Positions 15,722-20,648 of a stretch of 20,648 nt of DNA are shown in pieces. A model generated the notes under the pieces. The model was not told the origin of the DNA and did not search any database. It saw only the letters and a program-made list of their open reading frames with translations. Both the position numbers and the translations under genes were made by a program. Every line of letters begins with the position of its first letter. Positions within the stretch are counted from its first letter, which is position 1. This stretch comes from Bacteriovoracaceae bacterium UBA6261 (GTDB taxonomy: Bacteria; Bdellovibrionota; Bacteriovoracia; Bacteriovoracales; Bacteriovoracaceae), in the NCBI GenBank assembly GCA_002440825.1, contig DJVH01000076.1:1-20648 (forward strand), given 5' to 3'.

Positions 15722-17690
15722 GAACAAACTTGCCTCTACTCCAAAGAACAATCCGAAGTATGCGCTCACGGTGAAAGACCGCGCAGGCTCTGAAGTAGTT
15801 GTTGGAGATCCTCGCGCCACTCGCGCTCTCGTTGCCTTGATGAATCAACACGCAACGATCGGTGGAGCTGCAGCTCACTGGGGCGGTCCGGCCGCTTTCG
15901 CAGAAATGATGTCCGCTATTCACGGGCTCATGTTTAAAGACAAATCAAAAAACTGGTTCGAGCAATACAATTTCGTCAATGATGCCGGCCACGCTGAAAA
16001 CGGTATCTACGCTCTTCGCGCGAACTACGGTTTCGACAATCTGACGTTCAACGATCTTCGCAAATTCAGATCGATCGAAAGTAAACTCACAGGACACGGA
16101 GAAGCTCACCTGAACCCTGAAGGCGTCTTCATCTCAAATGGTCCCTTGGGTTCCGGCCTTCCACAAGCGCAGGGACTCGCCATGGCCGATAAAATTTTAG
16201 GAAACAAAAGAACAACTCTTTGTGTTCTTTCCGATGGTGGAGCGATGGAAGGAGAAGCCAAAGAATCTTTTGCTGCTATTCCAGGTCTTGCCAAGAAAAA
16301 CAAAATGAATCCCTTTGTTCTTCTCATCTCTGACAACAATACAAAACTTGGCGGAAGAATTGATGACGATTCTTTTTCCATGACTCCGACATTTGATTCA
16401 CTTTCAGCTCTTGGCTGGAAAGTGGAAAAAGTTCAGGACGGCCATAATCTTCAAACGGTGTTCACTTCCATTGAAAAAGCAATTGAAGAAGCTGAAAAAA
16501 ATCCTGCTCAACCAGTAGCGGTCGTTTTCAAAACCATCAAAGGCTATGGTGTAAAATCCACCATGGATTCAGCGAGCGGCGGCCACGGCTACCCTCTTTC
16601 TTCTTACGATGAAAAACTTGTCGGCTTCGTGAAAGAAATTTACAACGGTGAAGCTCCTGCTGAATTCGTGACCTGGGCAGAAGAAATTCTAAAAGCAAAA
16701 CCGGAACCGAAAGCGGCAGCGGCCGGAGCTAAAACTGAAAAAGTTCAGGACGGGTTTGCCAGAGCAGCGATCAAAGCTGCAAAAGAAGGACTTCCAGTTT
16801 TCTCACTTTCATCAGATCTGCAAAGTTCAACCGGGATTAAAGCTTTCCACAAAGAATTCCCTGACCACTACATCGATCTGGGAATTGCTGAATCAAACAT
16901 GGTTTCAAGTGCCATCGGTCTTTCAAAACAAGGTTTGATTCCTATCGTAGATACCTTCGCGCAATTCGGAATTACCAAAGGAAATCTTCCTTTCATTATG
17001 GCGGGACTTTCTGAAGGTCCTGTGATTGCTCTTTTCTCTCATACAGGTTTTCAGGATGCTGCTGACGGTGCCAGCCATCAGGCCACAACGTATTTTGCGG
17101 CCCTTTCAAGTATTCCACACATCACGGTGATCAATTGTGCATGTTCAAGCGAAGCGGAAACTTTGATGTACGAAGCAATAAAAAATTTCGCTAAGGTCAG
17201 AGAAGCTGGCGGCGTTCCGAACTCTGTCGTCTTCTTCCTGGGAAGAGAAAATCATCCAGTGAGCTACGTGGATGGAATGAAATACGAATGGAATAAAGCA
17301 AACGTTCTGACTGAAGGTACAGACGTAACGATTGCAGCGGCAGGTCCGATGGTCGGCAAAGCACTTCAGGCGGCAAAACTGCTTAAAGAAAAAAACATCA
17401 GTGCGACTGTTCTCAATAATTCGTTTATCAACCATGTAGATGTAGAAACATTCAAAACATCTCTTGCCAAAACTAAAGGGAAATTGATTACGGTTGAAGA
17501 CCATCAGGTTGTTGGCGGGATGGGTTCTATAATTCTTCACGCTCTTCACACAAATGGTGTTTCTTTCCAGGCAAAAACGCTGGGAATTCAGGGCGAATTC
17601 GGTCAATCTGCTTATAAAGCAGATCAATTGTATGCTCGCTTTGATTTGTCTGCCGAAGGAATTGTCAAAGCGTATGAGGCCCTTAAGTAA
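15702..17690 (+). CDS. tkt: Transketolase
   Basis: This thiamine-diphosphate enzyme of the pentose phosphate pathway transfers two-carbon units between sugar phosphates. The N-terminal domain carries FVNDAGHAENG, SNGPLGSGLPQAQGLAMA and the cofactor/Mg2+ region LSDGGAMEGE with the closing SDNN about 30 residues later. The pyrimidine domain has the catalytic Glu in DLGIAESNM, and the C-terminal domain ends KTLGIQGEFGQSA. Of two close ATGs (15696 and 15702) I choose 15702 (662 aa), because AAGGA at 15689-15693 is 8 bases from it and only 2 from the first. The start lies inside the PAP2 gene, so the two are translationally linked. A Pro/Ala/Lys linker (KAKPEPKAAAAGAKTE) separates the first two domains. 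Confidence 0.94.
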   Translation: MKALNLKNKLASTPKNNPKYALTVKDRAGSEVVVGDPRATRALVALMNQHATIGGAAAHWGGPAAFAEMMSAIHGLMFKDKSKNWFEQYNFVNDAGHAENGIYALRANYGFDNLTFNDLRKFRSIESKLTGHGEAHLNPEGVFISNGPLGSGLPQAQGLAMADKILGNKRTTLCVLSDGGAMEGEAKESFAAIPGLAKKNKMNPFVLLISDNNTKLGGRIDDDSFSMTPTFDSLSALGWKVEKVQDGHNLQTVFTSIEKAIEEAEKNPAQPVAVVFKTIKGYGVKSTMDSASGGHGYPLSSYDEKLVGFVKEIYNGEAPAEFVTWAEEILKAKPEPKAAAAGAKTEKVQDGFARAAIKAAKEGLPVFSLSSDLQSSTGIKAFHKEFPDHYIDLGIAESNMVSSAIGLSKQGLIPIVDTFAQFGITKGNLPFIMAGLSEGPVIALFSHTGFQDAADGASHQATTYFAALSSIPHITVINCACSSEAETLMYEAIKNFAKVREAGGVPNSVVFFLGRENHPVSYVDGMKYEWNKANVLTEGTDVTIAAAGPMVGKALQAAKLLKEKNISATVLNNSFINHVDVETFKTSLAKTKGKLITVEDHQVVGGMGSIILHALHTNGVSFQAKTLGIQGEFGQSAYKADQLYARFDLSAEGIVKAYEALK

Positions 17691-17722
17691 GAAGTTGCTA
17701 AAGACTTCATTGAAATAATTCG

Positions 17723-17752
17723 AAACAGGCATGGGGGAATCCATGCCTGTTT
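17723..17752 (+). terminator. 12-bp hairpin after transketolase, overlapping the next gene's start
   Basis: AAACAGGCATGG (17723-17734) pairs perfectly with CCATGCCTGTTT (17741-17752) around the six-base loop GGGAAT. It begins 32 bases after the transketolase stop and ends in TTTATCTT, so it could act as an intrinsic terminator with a poor U-tract. The start codon of the next gene (17743-17745) lies in the right arm and the G-rich ribosome site in the left arm and loop, so it may instead gate translation of that gene. Confidence 0.55.
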
Positions 17753-19200
17753 ATCTTACAAAATTACTCTGCCTTTTCTTGTTGTCCGTATCGCCGGTTT
17801 TTTCAGCAGAACTGGAAACACAATTAAAAAAAATTCCGCTCATCAATACCCTTTCAACATCCACTGAAAGCAATGACGATGTTAAAAAAGCAGGTCAGGC
17901 CTTAAAGCAACTTTGGGAACAAAGAAATGCTCCGGTTGATCCGAATCAGGAAGCGAAACTTTATTACCAGACCAAAATCGAATCGAAGCCATGTTCGCAC
18001 TGTCCGAAATACCTCAATCTCACTCTCGAAGTGAATAAGATTGTTGAAAAGGCCAAAGAAGATAAAGACGTCGCTCTTGAAAACGATGCCTTTATTCAAC
18101 TCTCCAAACTTAAATTTCTCTACTACGTTGTCCGCAGTGAAAATGAACAAGGCGGAGTCAATTGCCAGAAACAAGGTGAAGATTTGTTCAGACCCGTCAA
18201 CATGGACGGTCACTTTCAAATGATCAAAGAGACCATTGTAAAAATGAACGACATGACTGAGTTTCAATATTATCCGCGGGATCAGGAAGAAATTTATTAT
18301 TATTACCGGGGTGAAGGTGCCAACGCCAACATCATCATTGAAGTTGTCATGCATAAAGATGGCAGTGCCAACCTTCGCTATTACGAATTTGACGCTTCTG
18401 ATGGAAGCACTCTTTACATGAAACAATTGCAGCAGCAGAAAAAATTCGCGGCAGAAAAAGGCGAAGAAAAACCAAAGGATAATTTTTTCAGCCCCACTCT
18501 TGAAGTCAAAACCGGTGACACACTCATGCCTTCGGACATCACTCTTTTGAAGGCCGGAGCTAAGACCCAGCTGGCAGAAGACTTGAACGTGAAACTTGAT
18601 CACAAAGCTAGTGTGAATGAACAATCAGCAAGTTTTGCTTTTGAAAAAGATAATGGAGAGAAATGGATTGTCGTCGAAGGAAAAAATATCACTGATGGCG
18701 GAAAGTCACTCAAGACCATTGTACCGGTTGAAATTGAGCTTTTAAAAGAATCGAAATTAAAATTCAATGCCAGCGTTGAAAACAACCTCAGCGTGAACAG
18801 TATGGCCGACGCTAAAAAAGGAAACATCACGACGACTCAAACAGTGAAACTGGGTCTGACTGACCACGACCATGAATATTTCGACGTCAAGGCCGATCTG
18901 GATGCTGAAGGCCTGTCAAAAACCACTCTTCAGAACAAATTTAAATATGGAGAAGGAAGCAGTATCGGAAGCAGTGTCACAATGGAAAGAAACGGCAACA
19001 GAAGTTACAGCGTGAACAATGTGACGAACATGAATACGTATGGAAAACTCACTACATCTTTCGGAGTTGCGTCTGACAACAAGTATTTTGCTGAAACTCA
19101 ATATGAAAAGAAAATCAGCGAAGCGAGTTCGCTTGTCATTGGTTCAAAAATCGGTCAGTCAGATAGAAGCTTTACGCTTATGTGGCAGTCGAAATTCTAA
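17743..19200 (+). CDS. Secreted, probably outer-membrane protein of unknown function
   Basis: I do not recognise the family. From the ATG at 17743 (486 aa) the chain begins with a clear signal peptide (MPVYLTKLLCLFLLSVSPVFSA). An in-frame ATG at 17731 lacks a ribosome site, whereas GGGGGA precedes 17743 by about 5 bases. The first part is helical and contains a CSHC pair (KPCSHCPKY), a possible disulfide or metal site. The second half (about residue 280 onward) is strand-rich with alternating polar/hydrophobic pattern and ends RSFTLMWQSKF. That terminal Phe and the regular strands suggest a small barrel or beta-sheet assembled in the outer membrane. Its stop overlaps that of the convergent lipoprotein gene. 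Confidence 0.8.
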   Translation: MPVYLTKLLCLFLLSVSPVFSAELETQLKKIPLINTLSTSTESNDDVKKAGQALKQLWEQRNAPVDPNQEAKLYYQTKIESKPCSHCPKYLNLTLEVNKIVEKAKEDKDVALENDAFIQLSKLKFLYYVVRSENEQGGVNCQKQGEDLFRPVNMDGHFQMIKETIVKMNDMTEFQYYPRDQEEIYYYYRGEGANANIIIEVVMHKDGSANLRYYEFDASDGSTLYMKQLQQQKKFAAEKGEEKPKDNFFSPTLEVKTGDTLMPSDITLLKAGAKTQLAEDLNVKLDHKASVNEQSASFAFEKDNGEKWIVVEGKNITDGGKSLKTIVPVEIELLKESKLKFNASVENNLSVNSMADAKKGNITTTQTVKLGLTDHDHEYFDVKADLDAEGLSKTTLQNKFKYGEGSSIGSSVTMERNGNRSYSVNNVTNMNTYGKLTTSFGVASDNKYFAETQYEKKISEASSLVIGSKIGQSDRSFTLMWQSKF

Positions 19201-19895
19201 AAACGAGTAACGGCTTCAACCCAATTTTGCTTCATTGTTGAATAGCGTTTTCCGTCGCAGATAGTGTAACGTACACGTTCCTTCTCTACTCCAAAAAACT
19301 TTGTCTCGGCCTGAACCTTCTGCCCGATGATTGAAACAGCTTCCGCACTTACCGGTGAAAATGTACCGTCAGTATTCTTTTTTGATTTGTAAATTTCGTA
19401 ACGGTCATAATTATCAGCAATCAGGAAATTAAAAGTATATTTAAAATTTCCGCTGACCGCTGTGTTTGAAACTTTGTCTGTCGTATTCAAGGCCGTGCAC
19501 ATATCTTTGAGAACGCCGCTTAAATCAGTCACGACATCCTTGAAATAAGTATTGCGGGAAGCGATGTACTCAAGGTCCGTTGAGTTGGCGTTGCTGATTG
19601 AGGCAAGAAACAATTCATTATTGTAAATATCATTATTACAGTTGCGCAGTTCTGCTTTGAACCTGAACTGTTCTTTTTCGTTGTTCAAAGTTTCGAAAAA
19701 TTCGCGTTTCTTTTTCAGATTGCTGCATAGACGTTTTCCGATTTCAAGCTCAGAAAAAGTCATAGGCCGTGGAGCAGGAATATTCATTCCGGCGATATTA
19801 TCATTAGAATTTTTTGGTTGTATTTGTTCACTGATTTTACAGCTTGAGGAAAAGGCAGCGGCAACGACGAGGCAAAAACCCAACGATTTTTTCAC
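19197..19895 (-). CDS. Lipoprotein of unknown function
   Basis: The 232-aa chain opens MKKSLGFCLVVAAAFSSSC, a signal peptide with Cys19 as the lipidated residue; Ser rather than Leu at -3 makes it a non-standard lipobox. After a low-complexity Asn/Pro linker the body has four further cysteines (LCSNLKK, LRNCNND, DMCTAL and TICDG) and could form disulfides. The C-terminal part looks strand-rich. The start is GTG with GGAG 9 bases upstream, and an AGAACAGTTCT palindrome lies between them. It is convergent with the outer-membrane-like protein, sharing four bases at the stops. No family is recognised. Confidence 0.78.
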   Translation of the reverse strand: MKKSLGFCLVVAAAFSSSCKISEQIQPKNSNDNIAGMNIPAPRPMTFSELEIGKRLCSNLKKKREFFETLNNEKEQFRFKAELRNCNNDIYNNELFLASISNANSTDLEYIASRNTYFKDVVTDLSGVLKDMCTALNTTDKVSNTAVSGNFKYTFNFLIADNYDRYEIYKSKKNTDGTFSPVSAEAVSIIGQKVQAETKFFGVEKERVRYTICDGKRYSTMKQNWVEAVTRF

Positions 19896-19937
19896 AGAAC
19901 AGTTCTCCTTCTTCTAACTTCTAAAGCACTGTGTGCA

Positions 19938-20228
19938 TTAAGCTTCACGAAATAAAGTCTCGTGCGGAATTAATGTATAGATAGATTGTCGCTCAGATTT
20001 GAAAAAAGAGAAGACCCAATTCGTTATAATTTGTCCTATAAGTCTTGAAACAGAAAATTTTTCCATTGAAGTCAGAGGCCAGTTTGGGATTTCCACGATC
20101 ATCATAAAATCCTTTTTATGAGGAAGTTCGTAAGCGGTAAGCGTGAACTTTTTATCATGGAGACTCAGAACGAGTAAAGACGGAAAAATTTTATTTCTTA
20201 AAAATTTCCCGGAGCACATTGCAGACAA
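19938..20228 (-). CDS. Small hypothetical protein
   Basis: A frame of about 96 aa runs on the minus strand from a TTG at 20228, with GGAG 5 bases upstream; an ATG at 20249 in the same frame lacks a ribosome site. The product mixes short strands (LLVLSLHDKKFTLTAYEL, FMMIVEIPNW) with a helix (SVSRLIGQIITNWVFSFF). I do not recognise it. It overlaps the end of the HAD phosphatase gene by 31 bases in another frame, which suggests coupling. Its being a real gene is supported by the ribosome site and position, but not proven. Confidence 0.5.
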   Translation of the reverse strand: MSAMCSGKFLRNKIFPSLLVLSLHDKKFTLTAYELPHKKDFMMIVEIPNWPLTSMEKFSVSRLIGQIITNWVFSFFKSERQSIYTLIPHETLFREA

Positions 20229-20641
20229 ATAAGCTCCAATCTTCGCCATCGGTCTACAACCGATTTTCGGTCATCTACAACGAACAATACCTGATATTTT
20301 TCCTCAATTTTCTCCCGATAGATTTCTTCCTTCACGTCCGAATCTTCGCGGAAATCAATTTCACCTCTCATAAAAAGGACATCATAAGGAACTTTGTGTT
20401 TATGCAGCCATTCTTCGGTGGGTTTTCTATTGGTCTCGCCTCTTCCGGTGACAAAAAGAATTTTGTAACCACGAGCGGCCATAGCGTGAATGAGTTCAAA
20501 GCACCAGTGGTTGAGTTCATCGTGAACCAAAAGGGCGTTGAACGCATGCCAGTCCTTCTTCTTTCCTTTGACGTGATGAACCCTATGTTCCACATCGCAA
20601 AGAGTTCCGTCGAGATCGACAATGATACATTTTTCTTTCAA
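20198..20641 (-). CDS. HAD-superfamily phosphatase, T4 polynucleotide kinase 3'-phosphatase type
   Basis: The HAD motifs appear in order: nucleophile Asp9 and Asp11 (VDLDGTLCD), Thr65 (FVTGRGETN), Lys104 (DVKEEIY) and Asp123/Asp124 (FVVDDRKSVVDRWR). The end, WRRLELICLQCAPGNF, matches the pattern of the C-terminal phosphatase domain of phage T4 polynucleotide kinase, which removes 3' phosphates from nucleic acid ends. There is no kinase domain in this 147-aa chain. The start used is a TTG at 20641; only seven more bases are visible upstream and the frame stays open, so the true start could be outside the window, although motif I at residue 9 suggests it is close. A partner gene may lie to the right. 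Confidence 0.82.
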   Translation of the reverse strand: MKEKCIIVDLDGTLCDVEHRVHHVKGKKKDWHAFNALLVHDELNHWCFELIHAMAARGYKILFVTGRGETNRKPTEEWLHKHKVPYDVLFMRGEIDFREDSDVKEEIYREKIEEKYQVLFVVDDRKSVVDRWRRLELICLQCAPGNF

Positions 20642-20648
20642 GGTCTCA

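Noticed and set aside
17145..17744. Minus-strand frame of 199 codons
   Set aside because: It is almost entirely antisense to the well-supported transketolase C-terminal domain and resembles no protein.
17902..18624. Long minus-strand frame of 240 codons
   Set aside because: It lies wholly antisense to the secreted protein, has a Phe/Val-rich composition typical of the reverse of a Lys/Glu-rich gene, and has no ribosome site.
19947..19965. CACGA...TCGTG hairpin as a terminator
   Set aside because: The stem is five pairs, there is no U-run on either strand, and it lies within the small hypothetical coding end.

Overview
The window looks like chromosomal DNA of a Gram-negative bacterium at a moderate, slightly AT-rich base composition. 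It encodes two outer-membrane-type proteins ending in Phe, two lipoproteins with signal-peptidase-II sites, a periplasmic di-haem cytochrome and a PAP2 membrane phosphatase. The large EF-hand-like lipoprotein, the many secreted proteins without obvious relatives and the frequent TTG/GTG starts remind me of the Bacteriovorax/Peredibacter branch of the predatory Bdellovibrionota. That placement is inference; no rRNA or other marker is present.

Layout. 1-1510 is the edge of an integrated element: the end of a helix-turn-helix (excisionase-like) gene, a tyrosine integrase, three GTCGGAAA repeats and a terminator-like hairpin, all visibly more AT-rich than what follows. 1521-3692 (+) holds mutM and an orphan six-helix histidine kinase. 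3689-5029 (-) is an outer-membrane beta-barrel protein, divergent from a 770-residue EF-hand-like lipoprotein (5191-7503, +). 7394-9072 (-) is a tight three-gene unit: yajQ, a one-helix membrane protein and a Nudix hydrolase. 9138-9707 (+) is a DEDDy 3'-5' exonuclease. 9710-14710 (-) is a same-strand block: a small Cys/His protein, an aldehyde dehydrogenase, glutamyl-tRNA synthetase (gltX) and a RoxA/MauG-like di-haem cytochrome. 14711-15019 is the longest gene-free stretch and carries a terminator-like element with a competing hairpin plus a folded region. 15020-19200 (+) holds a PAP2 phosphatase, an overlapping transketolase and a secreted outer-membrane-like protein. 19197-20641 (-) holds a lipoprotein, a small unknown protein and a T4-PNKP-type HAD phosphatase.

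How the genes work together. mutM (oxidised-base repair), the exonuclease, gltX, transketolase and yajQ are housekeeping functions. The cytochrome, the two beta-rich outer-membrane-type proteins and the lipoproteins are envelope functions of unknown role. I see no complete defence island, biosynthetic cluster or obvious new multi-gene system. The most unusual structural feature is that all four convergent gene pairs either overlap at their 3' ends (4, 110 and 4 bases) or lie 2 bases apart, leaving no room for ordinary terminators. Several gene starts also sit in potential RNA hairpins.
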